Assembly: GCA_020026415.1 (NCBI GenBank)
Contig: JAHHQL010000009.1
Coordinates: 1-64,000, forward strand
Source: Alistipes sp.
GTDB lineage: Bacteria > Bacteroidota > Bacteroidia > Bacteroidales > Rikenellaceae
Length of the DNA: 64,000 bases
Direction: 5' to 3'
In this document: in pieces, positions 8,395-16,902 of the stretch
How the letters are laid out: each line of letters opens with the position of its first letter
Position numbering within the stretch: the first letter of the stretch is position 1
Notes under the pieces: model-generated
What the model saw: the letters and a program-made list of their open reading frames with translations, nothing else
What the model was told of the DNA's origin: nothing
Databases searched by the model: none
Made by a program: the position numbers and the translations under genes

Positions 8395-9333
8395 CTAATC
8401 CATGATTTCGGTTAATTGGCGGACTTTTTCTTTGAGTTCCTCTCCCCATAGCAAGCCTTGCACCCAATCTTCGGGCAGTGAGGCGTAACCCAGGCGTGCA
8501 CCGAGCAATGCTCCCGCCACGGCACAATTCGTATCCGTATCCCCTCCCGCCGCAATGAGGGTCTGTATCGCAGACCGAAAATCCGTTCCGAAACGATATG
8601 CCCACAATCCTGCGGCGAGCGTGCGCAGGGTGTAGCCTTGCGTATCGGGATCGTCCAAACAAAGTTTTTCAAGTTTCGGTTGATAACCCAGCCGGACGAA
8701 CTCCCCGATCTCGGGCGCATAGCGTGCACCGAGTGCAAGAAGGTCCGATTCGGTCACCGCCCGTTGGAGCAACTCACAGCGGATGATGTGGGCGACAAGC
8801 ACGCACGAACCGACACAACGCGGATCGAAATGGGTCAGCCGACAGATGTTTTCCGTGTTTTCATATACCGCCGGTTCGTGCTGATAATCCCAGATTCCTG
8901 TGATGCAGGTGCGCATCAAGGCTCCGTTCGGTGCGCTGTTCCGGTGACTGAATTTCCAGAAAAATTCCGAAATCTCATACGGATGTTCTGCGTATTGGGG
9001 CATCCGCAGGAGGTTACAGGTGTGTTTGCCGATACCGCGTCCGTCGTGTCGGAACCATCGGACGAAACGGTCGGCAATATCGTTCGGATCGACCGTTCGG
9101 CGTTTGAGCAGGCTGTCAAGGATGCAGAGCATCTGATTCGTGTCGTCCGTCCACTCCCCGCGTGCCCAGCGTTTTCGGAAATCGTCCTGAAGGATGTCCG
9201 CATAGCCGTTTACCCCGTTCGGGTAGGTGGAGGCTGCCCGATCGCAGGACATCCCTTCGGCGGCCAGACCCAGCGCATCGCCAACGGCCTGCCCGAAGAG
9301 AATGCCGTAAATGCGGTCGTTCAGACGAATCAT
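8395..9333 (-). CDS. ADP-ribosylglycohydrolase family protein
   Basis: This 312-residue protein belongs to the ADP-ribosylglycohydrolase (DraG/ARH) family, which removes ADP-ribose from proteins or nucleic acids, or hydrolyses related nucleotides, with two metal ions. Diagnostic motifs are GQAVGDALG (about 14-22), the metal-binding WTDDT (61-65) and GGDTDTN (263-269). Length is normal. Its start overlaps the stop of the WG-repeat gene in an ATGA arrangement, making it the last gene of a tightly packed five-gene run. In such a cassette it might reverse an ADP-ribosylation, but no ADP-ribosyltransferase is visible nearby. The substrate is unknown. Confidence 0.92.
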   Translation of the reverse strand: MIRLNDRIYGILFGQAVGDALGLAAEGMSCDRAASTYPNGVNGYADILQDDFRKRWARGEWTDDTNQMLCILDSLLKRRTVDPNDIADRFVRWFRHDGRGIGKHTCNLLRMPQYAEHPYEISEFFWKFSHRNSAPNGALMRTCITGIWDYQHEPAVYENTENICRLTHFDPRCVGSCVLVAHIIRCELLQRAVTESDLLALGARYAPEIGEFVRLGYQPKLEKLCLDDPDTQGYTLRTLAAGLWAYRFGTDFRSAIQTLIAAGGDTDTNCAVAGALLGARLGYASLPEDWVQGLLWGEELKEKVRQLTEIMD

Positions 9334-11168
9334 ATCTTAAAATAAGCCGTATTCAAGGTCGATAAAATATCGTTGCATCCTGCATATTCCAGCGGAAAGG
9401 CGATGCTGCCGTCGGGATTCAGTTCGCCCCATTTACCCGCCCGGCAGACCACGATCGTTTCCGTATGGGGCGGCATCTGCGTGATATGGTCGTATTCGAA
9501 AGGTATGATGACGGCTCCGGAAAGAGAGATGACACCGCTCAAGCCGTTTCGTGTGGCGATGATCCGATCGTAATATCCCGGGCGAAGGGGGCGCAGATCA
9601 TCGTAAATGCAGGGAAGGACCAAGGTGCCGTCGTGACAGATAATGCCTTTGCGTCCGAGTCGGTATGCCGGAATGAATTCACGGTGGAACGCTTTGCCCC
9701 AGTTCATATATGGGCTGTCGGCAAACATATCCTCCTTCAGACAATCAATGACGAACGGTAATCGCTGACCGTTGCGATCGAGCGTAAAGCGATCATCTCC
9801 GATCGTTACAAGGAAAAATCCTTTGCTCAGGCAGGCGCAGGTATCGTAACACGATGGCGTGATCGTTCGACCGTCCGAACCGATGATTTGCCATTTTTCA
9901 CCCGTCAATCCTGCCAGGATTCCGTCCCCGCCGTCAAGCAGCCGATCATAAACGGGTGGTATCGTAATTGTACCCCGAAGATCGGCACAGCCGAATTTTT
10001 TGTCCTTCTCGGTTCGGATAAAATTAGAATCGCAGAACAGAAAACTGTCATATATAAAAGGGATGATTTCTTTGCCGGAAAGGTCGATGCCACCCCATCT
10101 GTCTCCTCGTTTTGCGAGGTAAAGACTGCTCGGCTTTTCGTCCGACGAACTGCGGTAATAGGAGATGTCGTCGTACTCGAGGTCGGTGATTTTTCGTCCG
10201 GAATAGGCCAAAAGTCCGTATTTTCCCTCCTCGTTGGTGACGATGATGCATGGGGTCTCGCTGCTGAACAGATCGGGATCATTGTAGAGGTCTTTGTAGG
10301 TCGCTACATCGTTTACCTGGAAGGGAAGGTCCGAGGGGTCGGCTTCGGAGTGGGGAAGCACGTTCCCGAGGCGGTCGATCCGCACGACTTCTTCCGGTCG
10401 TGAAGGCATAAATGTGGTGAATGTCCCGTCGAAGAGCGGTTGCGGCATGGTCCCGTAGATCGGGCGGGTTACAATGCGGCCGAGCGGATCAATCAGACCG
10501 CGACCCTCGCCCAACTCTTTTGCCGAATAACTGAAATAATCGGTTTCGGGGCATAATTCCACCTCGTCGTATTCCCGATCGTCGATTCGTTCGCCGGTCG
10601 GTACGTAGATAAAGTGCCACTTGCCGTGTTGTTTTACGGCTCCGATATTCGCACGACTCGGATTGGTGACTGCGTCATAGCGGGGCGGAATGACGGGGCG
10701 GCCGTATGAATCGGCATAACCCCACAATTCGGAGCAAAGGTGCGTGATAGAAAGATCCCACGTCTGAACGGAAAAGGCTGTGTGGCAGGGACTTTGGAAT
10801 GGGGAGTTATAATCGTTCGTCCAGCGCGGATTGTCTTGGAATTCATAGATTTTGACACTTTGATCCGAATATTCGTAAACCCGCCCTTCGTTGATCGAAT
10901 ACGTCGTTCCCGGGTAGAACAAATAGTGCTGATCGCTGCATATATTTGCCTGTCCGAGACGATAAATCGGCGGAATCGTGAATTTTTCGCCGTTCTTTAA
11001 AACAAGGTCGTCAGGGACAAACCTCCTGCCGATGTTGACTAAATAGATATCGTAGGTCGTTTCGAGGGGAGCCTCTTCCTCCAACTCTTCTTGTTCGATG
11101 ATTGATTTTTCGTTTTCTTCCATGGTTTTACTTTTTTCTGGCAAAGTAAAACCGAAGATGTGAAACAT
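9330..11168 (-). CDS. WG-repeat protein
   Basis: This 612-residue soluble protein has an acidic start (about 16-36) and at least seven WG-type repeats. These are roughly 40-residue units with a W/Y-G pair and an IPPxYD-like end, for example LWGYADSYGRPVIPPRYD, DRWGGIDLSGKEIIPFIYD and KKFGCADLRGTITIPPVYD. WG repeats are beta-rich and thought to mediate protein contacts; no enzymatic motif is visible. No signal peptide or membrane segment is seen. It overlaps the stop of the WYL gene by one base (TAATG) and the start of the ADP-ribosylglycohydrolase gene by four. A start at 11123 (MEENEKS) is an alternative. Confidence 0.88.
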   Translation of the reverse strand: MFHIFGFTLPEKSKTMEENEKSIIEQEELEEEAPLETTYDIYLVNIGRRFVPDDLVLKNGEKFTIPPIYRLGQANICSDQHYLFYPGTTYSINEGRVYEYSDQSVKIYEFQDNPRWTNDYNSPFQSPCHTAFSVQTWDLSITHLCSELWGYADSYGRPVIPPRYDAVTNPSRANIGAVKQHGKWHFIYVPTGERIDDREYDEVELCPETDYFSYSAKELGEGRGLIDPLGRIVTRPIYGTMPQPLFDGTFTTFMPSRPEEVVRIDRLGNVLPHSEADPSDLPFQVNDVATYKDLYNDPDLFSSETPCIIVTNEEGKYGLLAYSGRKITDLEYDDISYYRSSSDEKPSSLYLAKRGDRWGGIDLSGKEIIPFIYDSFLFCDSNFIRTEKDKKFGCADLRGTITIPPVYDRLLDGGDGILAGLTGEKWQIIGSDGRTITPSCYDTCACLSKGFFLVTIGDDRFTLDRNGQRLPFVIDCLKEDMFADSPYMNWGKAFHREFIPAYRLGRKGIICHDGTLVLPCIYDDLRPLRPGYYDRIIATRNGLSGVISLSGAVIIPFEYDHITQMPPHTETIVVCRAGKWGELNPDGSIAFPLEYAGCNDILSTLNTAYFKI

Positions 11169-12094
11169 TATTTCATATTATGGAAATTTTCATATCGGAT
11201 GTTCATTGCCCGAATGATTTCGGCAACGCGCATGCGCAAATCCGCGGGAGAGAGCACCTCTATCTGGTCGCCATGCAACAGCAACTCCTGGATAAAGTCG
11301 AATGTGGGCGAAAGGTAATATTCGAAAATCGAATAAGTGGCTGTCTGTTTCACCTCCCGTTGCGAGGCGTGGAGCGGCAGTGACCGCAGGTAGTGCGGCA
11401 GTTCGGCAAAGGCTTTCAGACGGATGGTCGCAGGGTGCGAATAACCGTCGGTGGCAATGCCGTAATAACAGGCAAAATAGTCCGCAGGATGAAATTCGGC
11501 GGGATAAACGAAGGTTTCGTCGCAACACTCCGCCTTTCGGATTCGATCCAGTGCATAGATGCGCAGTTCTTGCACACCGGTCTTTCGGGCGAGCAGATAC
11601 CAACGGCGTTTGAACATCTTGACACACAGCGGTTCGACGACTGTTTCCGTGTTGGTATCACTTCGATAACTGCGATAGATCAGCCTCAGGAGTCTGTTCT
11701 CGTGCAATCCTTTCAAAACGGGCGGGAGAAATTCCGTGCCGCCGGGAATATCTTCCAACAGGATCTTGTCAGTAAGGTCACGGTACTTGGCAAGCATATT
11801 ACCCGTTGCGAACGAATCCAGCATCCAGCGGTTCAGCGTGTCGTCTTCGATCGCCTCCCGATTGGTGATGTAGTAGGTATTCCGTCCCCGTCCGCGATGA
11901 CAGGCAATTTCGATTCCGAAATGTTTTTCGATGGCATTGCGGTGATTGTGGAACGTGCGCAACGACAACACGGAGCGGTCGTCGTTCAATACCGACCTTT
12001 TCCAACGGGCGGCAATGTCTTCGTAGGAAATCTCCCCTGCGGTGCGGATCGTATCAATAAGCCATAAATAACGGCGGAGAAGCAGATCAACCAT
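11168..12094 (-). CDS. WYL-domain transcriptional regulator
   Basis: This 308-residue protein has an N-terminal winged-helix-like region (about 1-75) and a WYL domain with the signature RRWYLLAR (163-170), followed by a C-terminal extension (WCX-like). WYL proteins are ligand- or nucleic-acid-responsive regulators and often control phage-defence or DNA-damage genes. The start lies one base after the preceding gene's stop, and its own stop overlaps the next start (TAATG), so it is inside the five-gene run and may control it. The ligand and operator are not visible. Confidence 0.9.
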   Translation of the reverse strand: MVDLLLRRYLWLIDTIRTAGEISYEDIAARWKRSVLNDDRSVLSLRTFHNHRNAIEKHFGIEIACHRGRGRNTYYITNREAIEDDTLNRWMLDSFATGNMLAKYRDLTDKILLEDIPGGTEFLPPVLKGLHENRLLRLIYRSYRSDTNTETVVEPLCVKMFKRRWYLLARKTGVQELRIYALDRIRKAECCDETFVYPAEFHPADYFACYYGIATDGYSHPATIRLKAFAELPHYLRSLPLHASQREVKQTATYSIFEYYLSPTFDFIQELLLHGDQIEVLSPADLRMRVAEIIRAMNIRYENFHNMK

Positions 12095-12095
12095 A

Positions 12096-12752
12096 TCAAT
12101 AAACGATATATCCTGTAATGTCCTCGATTTTACGACTCATCTTACTCAAAACAAGATGGATTTTGTCTTCAGTTACAAGTTCCGACAGTTTGAATTTCAT
12201 GACGATAAAATCGTTGCCTGCCTCTGTCTTCTCTGAGATCGTGTCCTGATCGTTATTAAGCCATCTTTCCAGGGAGGATTCCATGCTGTTGCGATTCCAT
12301 CGTTTCGCCCATTCGCCCCTCTGTTTAAGTTCCATGACAAAAAGAGCGGTCGTGTCGGAAGATTCGACTGCTGCAAATGTTTCGGTTTTTTCCTTTTTGG
12401 CCGTGGAGCCTTTTTTCAGGGCTTTGAAGAATCCGTCATCCGTTACGACAATGACCGAAAGCCGGTATCGTTTGTCTTTCTCTCCGAGCTGATACTCCAT
12501 AGCCATCGGAAACAGAAAATCCCATGCCCAATTTCCGGGGTATAGTCGGAATTGTCCGTAATTGTTGCTGCCGTGGATCGGATCCGAGAAAAGTTTGTTG
12601 ATTTCGATCCTGCTGTTGGTACTGCTCAGATTGAGTTGGGATTTAATGTAGAACATCGTGCCCTGTACCCGATGTTGATAGTCATACAACAATCGGATCG
12701 ACTTTCGAACATTCAAGAACAACTCGTCGGCATTATTTACATTATTTTCCAT
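12096..12752 (-). CDS. Hypothetical protein paired with the PD-(D/E)XK gene
   Basis: I do not recognise this 218-residue protein. It is soluble, with a mixed charged N-terminal half containing a long conserved-looking stretch (HGSNNYGQFRLYPGNWAWDF, about 80-99), a lysine-rich middle (about 133-147) and a helical C-terminus. No catalytic motif is visible. The start lies inside the end of the nuclease gene (16-bp overlap) and the stop is one base before the WYL start, so it is very likely translated with both. It may be a structural partner or immunity protein of the nuclease; that is inferred from position alone. Confidence 0.75.
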   Translation of the reverse strand: MENNVNNADELFLNVRKSIRLLYDYQHRVQGTMFYIKSQLNLSSTNSRIEINKLFSDPIHGSNNYGQFRLYPGNWAWDFLFPMAMEYQLGEKDKRYRLSVIVVTDDGFFKALKKGSTAKKEKTETFAAVESSDTTALFVMELKQRGEWAKRWNRNSMESSLERWLNNDQDTISEKTEAGNDFIVMKFKLSELVTEDKIHLVLSKMSRKIEDITGYIVY

Positions 12753-13405
12753 ATTTCATTGATATTAAGAGGGATTTCGATATTCAGATCATCGTTCGGC
12801 ATCGTATCCAACAGATCGACGACATACTCGTTGTATTGGGCAAAAGCCTCTTCGACGGCTTCAAGGATTCGGATTTCCTGCTCGGCGGATTCCGCTTTGC
12901 AGGAAAAATACGATCGCTGCTTGCTGTAGTCATGAACGGCATGAAGCAATTTCATCCAGGTCGCCTTATATACTTGGTTTTCGTCGATGGCGCAGTCCAA
13001 ATTGCTGTTGCCGCCGAGTGCAAGCAGCAGGATCTTCCTGTCGAAACCGTAGGTATTGTGATAAGCGGTAATTTCATTCTTCCATTGATCGGAGGTTTGT
13101 CCTTCGGAATCCTTTCTTTTGACCTCTATGATCAAATCGAATCGGGAGAATCGGATGAAAACATCGGGTTCCACCCGCTTTGTATTGCCCGTACCTTTCG
13201 GATCCCAACTCGGCCACATCTCGAAGAGTTCCAATTTTCCCGCTGTTTCGGGAAGTTGCTCCGGGGTGACGCTTGAGGCTCGGAGCAAGTGCCAAAACAG
13301 ATCGGTCGGCAGATAGCGAAGTTGTCCTATTGTCGCATAAGTTTTGAAATCCTCATTGAAATTCTCGTTGGATTTCCTGACAAATTTACTGTATGAATGA
13401 ATCAT
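12737..13405 (-). CDS. Predicted PD-(D/E)XK nuclease
   Basis: The central region contains a PD-(D/E)XK core: an aspartate in RVEPDVFIRF, then LIIEVKRKD, in which E and K of the E-x-K pair are expected to complete the metal site (about residues 98-120 from the chosen start). Restriction-type and defence nucleases share this fold. The start at 13405 (MIHSYSKFVRK, 222 residues) is preferred over 13471 because a -7 element lies at 13437-13444, which would place the upstream ATG outside the transcript. It is the first gene of the five-gene run and overlaps the next by 16 bp. The nuclease target is unknown. Confidence 0.8.
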   Translation of the reverse strand: MIHSYSKFVRKSNENFNEDFKTYATIGQLRYLPTDLFWHLLRASSVTPEQLPETAGKLELFEMWPSWDPKGTGNTKRVEPDVFIRFSRFDLIIEVKRKDSEGQTSDQWKNEITAYHNTYGFDRKILLLALGGNSNLDCAIDENQVYKATWMKLLHAVHDYSKQRSYFSCKAESAEQEIRILEAVEEAFAQYNEYVVDLLDTMPNDDLNIEIPLNINEIWKIM

Positions 13406-13436
13406 GGATACGTGTCCTCCGTATATTATTTCAGTA

Positions 13437-13444
13437 CAAATGTA
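13437..13444 (-). promoter_or_regulatory. Putative -7 element of the five-gene run
   Basis: On the minus strand this reads TACATTTG, matching the Bacteroidetes -7 form TAnnTTTG, about 32 bp before the preferred start of the nuclease gene. No good -33 match is seen at the expected distance. Confidence 0.45.
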
Positions 13445-13517
13445 AGGATTTAATGTGTAATATCGTTGCATATCTCTTGGCGGTGTGCCGATTTTCAGGG
13501 CGGTTGTTTCAGATTTT

Positions 13518-13536
13518 CAAAAAACCGCGTCAGAAT
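13518..13536 (+). repeat. Right copy of the 19-bp direct repeat
   Basis: This is identical to 8353-8371. Here it carries only the 5' arm of the tRNA-Cys terminator: the sequence after it (gctccgatgg) does not complete the hairpin. It lies upstream of the first gene of the five-gene run, so the two copies bracket the run. Confidence 0.8.
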
Positions 13537-13649
13537 GCTCCGATGGGGACTGCTTTTGTCCTTCTATGGCGATGACAGCGGCATGGAAATCATCTTTTTA
13601 ACGAACAGATTTCGGGAAAGTACTGTTGGCAGTTTTGTGTGTAAATGCA

Positions 13650-13690
13650 TAAAAAAACCGTGTCTCGGGATTCCTACACGGTTTTATTTT
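13650..13690 (-). terminator. Terminator after the 195-residue hypothetical gene
   Basis: The arms aaaaccgtgt and acacggtttt pair around a 12-base loop, and the minus-strand RNA ends in a U-run. It lies just past the stop of the gene at 13706. Confidence 0.8.
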
Positions 13691-13705
13691 TATGGAAGCG
13701 GGGTG

Positions 13706-14293
13706 TTAGGAAACCCTGCCTGCATTCAGATCCGAGAGTTTGACCTTCTCGAATTTATAGCCCAAGGCGAATAATTCCAGAGCCACGCCGATGCGGAACA
13801 TCGCCTTGGTGGCGCGGGCAAAGACGTGGAATGCCATGACGCTCTGCGGCTCGATGTGTTCGTGGCGGATCATGTTCACGGCCTTCTCGCCGCAGGCACG
13901 CAGTATGTTCTCGATCTGCTGTGCCTGAGGGCTGTCGAGTTCCAGACCGAGGATGTGTTTCACGATGTGTTCGTCGAGATCGTCGAATTTATGCTCGCCG
14001 TAGTAGTTGGCGTAGGGCAGTTTCTGATATTTCGCCCAGTCCGTATCCCAGCCTTTGGCAACACCCATTCCGAGATAACCTGCCCACGCAACCGATACCA
14101 CCGGATAGTTGGCGACCTCCTTCACGGCATCGGCAACGTATTCGGGCGCAAGGTTCGTTGTCCATAATTCGTCGATGTCTTCGGTGGCGAGCAGGATGTT
14201 GTTCAACAACTTGTATTCGGTGCAGAGTTTGACGAGTTCTTCCTCTAATTTGAGTTCGAATTGGTTCAGATATTGGATGTCGGTTTGTTTCAT
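13706..14293 (-). CDS. Conserved hypothetical protein, function unknown
   Basis: From the ATG at 14293 (MKQTDIQYLNQFELKLEEEL) this encodes a 195-residue soluble, largely helical protein. Notable stretches are VVSVAWAGYLGMGVAKGWD and a C-terminal helical part. I do not assign a family and see no catalytic motif. The frame is open to 14425, but those extra residues (CAGGSTGNETPF...) look like translated intergenic DNA, so the internal start is preferred. It stands alone between rpsT and the accessory block, with a terminator on its downstream side. Confidence 0.8.
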   Translation of the reverse strand: MKQTDIQYLNQFELKLEEELVKLCTEYKLLNNILLATEDIDELWTTNLAPEYVADAVKEVANYPVVSVAWAGYLGMGVAKGWDTDWAKYQKLPYANYYGEHKFDDLDEHIVKHILGLELDSPQAQQIENILRACGEKAVNMIRHEHIEPQSVMAFHVFARATKAMFRIGVALELFALGYKFEKVKLSDLNAGRVS

Positions 14294-14425
14294 TTTGACG
14301 TGTTGTGAATTAGTGGCGCAATGATCGGGAGTTTTTTCCGTTCCTGCAAATCTTTGCGGGGAAATACTTTGAAGAATGTGTCGGAATGGGGTTTCGTTCC
14401 CCGTGGAACCGCCTGCGCAGGGCAT

Positions 14426-14454
14426 AAAAAAAGCGATCCGAGAGTTCGGATCGC
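14426..14454 (-). terminator. Terminator of rpsT
   Basis: The arms gcgatccga and tcggatcgc form a perfect nine-base hairpin with a four-base loop, followed on the minus strand by a U-run. It is 30 bp past the rpsT stop. Confidence 0.88.
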
Positions 14455-14483
14455 CGTATGGTTGAAAGTCTCCGGTGAAGAGA

Positions 14484-14738
14484 TTAGTTCAAGCCGTTTA
14501 CATGCAACTGCATGGCACTCTTCAGGTTGCCTGCCTTGTTTTTGTGCATGATGTTGTGCTTTGCCAATTTGTCGAGCATCGAACTTACTTTGGGAAGCAG
14601 TGCGATTGCTGCGCTCTTCTCGGTGGTTGCGCGCATTGCCTTAACGGCGTTACGAGCGGTCTTGTGCATCAGGCGGTTGTGTGCGCGCTTCGATACAGTC
14701 TGACGGATTCTTTTTTGCGAAGACTTATGGTTTGCCAT
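14484..14738 (-). CDS. rpsT: 30S ribosomal protein S20
   Basis: This 84-residue basic helical protein has the S20 pattern from the start (MANHKSSQKRIRQTVSKR), with SKRAHNRLMHKTARNAVKA following. S20 binds 16S rRNA at the base of the small subunit. As is usual, it is monocistronic, with its own terminator. Confidence 0.97.
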   Translation of the reverse strand: MANHKSSQKRIRQTVSKRAHNRLMHKTARNAVKAMRATTEKSAAIALLPKVSSMLDKLAKHNIMHKNKAGNLKSAMQLHVNGLN

Positions 14739-14951
14739 AATTCGTTAGTTTTTTTATTTTTTTACTTTTAATTCCTAAAACAATGAAACGGCCGTAGCCG
14801 CCTTCGGATAGGTTCTTCACCCGCTCCTTAAAAATTGTTCACCCGTAGGCTTCGAAATCCGAATGGAAGTTTGTTGTTGAAGGTGCTTTGCGAATGTGGC
14901 ATGCAGATGTTTCAACAATGGTCGTTCGTCGTGTTTCGCGGCCCTCGTTAG

Positions 14952-15023
14952 TAGCCCATAGCAGAGTCGAACTGCTCTTTCAAGAATGAAAATCTTGCGT
15001 CCTAACCGATAGACGAATGGGCC
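14952..15023 (-). tRNA. tRNA-Glu (TTC)
   Basis: On the minus strand a 72-nt cloverleaf runs from ggcccat to atgggcta, with anticodon loop ttttcat (anticodon TTC) and T-loop ttcgact. The terminal CCA is not encoded, unlike the Cys and Pro tRNAs in this window. Confidence 0.96.
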
Positions 15024-15134
15024 TCTACCACTATTCCTTGATCCCGTGTTCGGGAGGTTTAGCGGTGCAAAGGTAAGTAAAAAAAGGACTTCTGCAAAAA
15101 AAAAGTGCAAAAAATATTCAGAAAAATAAGGATT

Positions 15135-15899
15135 TTAGAGTTTTAGGAGTTTAAACATGCCTTCCAGAGCCTTTGGGGAAAGTCCTTCTTCGGTGAAAAG
15201 GCGTTCGATGTGACCGCTTGCGGCCATCTCGCGGGCAGACATCAGATCGAGATCGGGCGTGTCGATCAGGGCAATCTTGTCGCAAATATGCAGGGCGATG
15301 TCCAGTTCGTGGGTGGAGAAGAGGATGCACTTGTGCTCTTCGTGTGCCAGACGACTCAGCAGGGAACACAGGATGTAGCGGTTCGGGAGGTCGAGAAAAG
15401 CAGTCGGCTCGTCCAGAAGAATGACGGGGGTGTCCTGCGCCAGCGCGCGCGCAATAAGGATGCGCTGACACTCGCCGTCCGAGAGGGTGTCCATCGGCTT
15501 ACGGGCGAAGTCGGTCATGCCGACCAATTCGAGCGAACGGAAAACGATCGCGCGATCCTCCTTCTGCATGCGCCCGATCCAGTTGGTGTAGGGAGCGCGA
15601 CCCAGCGCAACGACATCCTCGCAGAGGAGGTTGGCGATGCGGATCTTGTCGGTGGAGACGAAACTGATCGTTGCGGCACGTTCGCGCGGGGAGAGCGATT
15701 TCAGGGAACGGCCGTTGAGCAGAATCTCTCCCGAAAATTGGTCGTTCAATCCCGCGATGGCACGCAGCAGGGTGCTTTTACCCGTGCCGTTCCGCCCCAC
15801 AAGGGCGGTGAGTTGCTCGGAGGGGATCGCGGCGGAGACGTGTTCCATCAGAAGGCGTTGCCCGTAGGCGAGGCGGAGGTCGTGGAGTGTGATGCCCAT
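15135..15899 (-). CDS. FecE/BtuD-type ABC transporter ATP-binding protein
   Basis: This is the cytoplasmic ATPase of an iron-siderophore, haem or cobalamin importer. The start at 15899 (MGITLHDLRLAYGQRL, 254 residues) leaves one base after the permease stop. Visible motifs are Walker A GRNGTGKST, the signature LSDGECQRILIARAL and Walker B VILLDEPTAF, followed by the H-loop region FSTHELD. It is the last gene of a three-gene operon with permease and binding lipoprotein. The substrate cannot be told from the sequence. Confidence 0.94.
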   Translation of the reverse strand: MGITLHDLRLAYGQRLLMEHVSAAIPSEQLTALVGRNGTGKSTLLRAIAGLNDQFSGEILLNGRSLKSLSPRERAATISFVSTDKIRIANLLCEDVVALGRAPYTNWIGRMQKEDRAIVFRSLELVGMTDFARKPMDTLSDGECQRILIARALAQDTPVILLDEPTAFLDLPNRYILCSLLSRLAHEEHKCILFSTHELDIALHICDKIALIDTPDLDLMSAREMAASGHIERLFTEEGLSPKALEGMFKLLKL

Positions 15900-15900
15900 T

Positions 15901-16902
15901 TCAGAAGATGTTGCGGTTGCGGATGACAACCAGAATGACAATCGGGATGCCCATAAGTGCCGTGACGGTGTTGATCGGGAAGGCGAGGGTCTTTGCCAAG
16001 AGGTCGCAAACGACCAGCAGGATCGAACCGAGGAGCATCGAAGCGGGTATCAGCGTGCGATGGTCGGCACTGCGGAACAGCATGCGTGCAAGATGGGGAA
16101 CCGCCAGACCGACAAATCCCACGGGACCGCAGAATGCCGTGACGGTACCCGCCAGAAGAATGGTCGAGAGAAAGATCAGCGTGCGCGTGCGGCGGATGTT
16201 AAGCCCCATCGTGCGGGCGTAATTTTCACCGAGCAGCAAGAGGTTCAGCGGCTTGATGACCGCAATCGACAACACCAGACCCGCTGCAACGATCGGGATC
16301 ATGATCGCAAGGCGCGTTCCCGTGACATCGCCCAGCGACCCCATAGTCCAGATGACGAACGACTTCAGGGCGGCTTCGTCGGAGAGGTATTGGAGGATTT
16401 CCACCACCGATCCGATGCCCGAACCGAGCATCATGCCGAGGATGAGGATGACCATGATGTCTTTGATGTGGCGGCTGACCGCCATGACGAGTGCCAGAAC
16501 CAACGCCGACCCCAGCCATGCCGCGCCGACAATGCCCAGCGACTGAATCCACGAATGGGCGGCGACGCCTAAAAGCGGTGCCCCCAACAGAAACAGTGCA
16601 ACGCCCAACCCCGCGCCCGACGAGACGCCCAACACATAGGGGCCTGCCAGCGGGTTGCGGAACAGGGTCTGCATCTGAAGACCGCCCGCGGCGAGTGCCG
16701 CACCCGCAAAGAGGGCGGTGACGGCTTTCAGAAGGCGGATGTTGAGGATGATGTTGCGGGCAGCCTCGTTACACTCCCCGCCCGTAAGGGCTGCCCAAAC
16801 TTCACCCGCAGATATGCTGACCGAGCCGATCGCAAGGTCGGCAACGAACAGCACCCCCAACAGAAGGCACAGCAGGATGAAGAGCAGTGTGTGGCGTGCC
16901 AT
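15901..16902 (-). CDS. FecCD/BtuC-type ABC transporter permease
   Basis: This 333-residue protein has about ten membrane helices and family stretches such as LNIRLLKAVTALFAGAALAAGG, QTLFRNPLAGPYVLGVSSGAG and FCGPVGFVGLAVPHLAR, typical of FecCD permeases moving siderophores, haem or cobalamin across the inner membrane. Its start overlaps the stop of the binding-protein gene (TAATG), and the ATPase gene follows after one base. Confidence 0.95.
   Translation of the reverse strand: MARHTLLFILLCLLLGVLFVADLAIGSVSISAGEVWAALTGGECNEAARNIILNIRLLKAVTALFAGAALAAGGLQMQTLFRNPLAGPYVLGVSSGAGLGVALFLLGAPLLGVAAHSWIQSLGIVGAAWLGSALVLALVMAVSRHIKDIMVILILGMMLGSGIGSVVEILQYLSDEAALKSFVIWTMGSLGDVTGTRLAIMIPIVAAGLVLSIAVIKPLNLLLLGENYARTMGLNIRRTRTLIFLSTILLAGTVTAFCGPVGFVGLAVPHLARMLFRSADHRTLIPASMLLGSILLVVCDLLAKTLAFPINTVTALMGIPIVILVVIRNRNIF

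Noticed and set aside
14817..15110. Open frame of 97 codons on the minus strand
   Set aside because: It lies across the tRNA-Glu gene and has no protein features.
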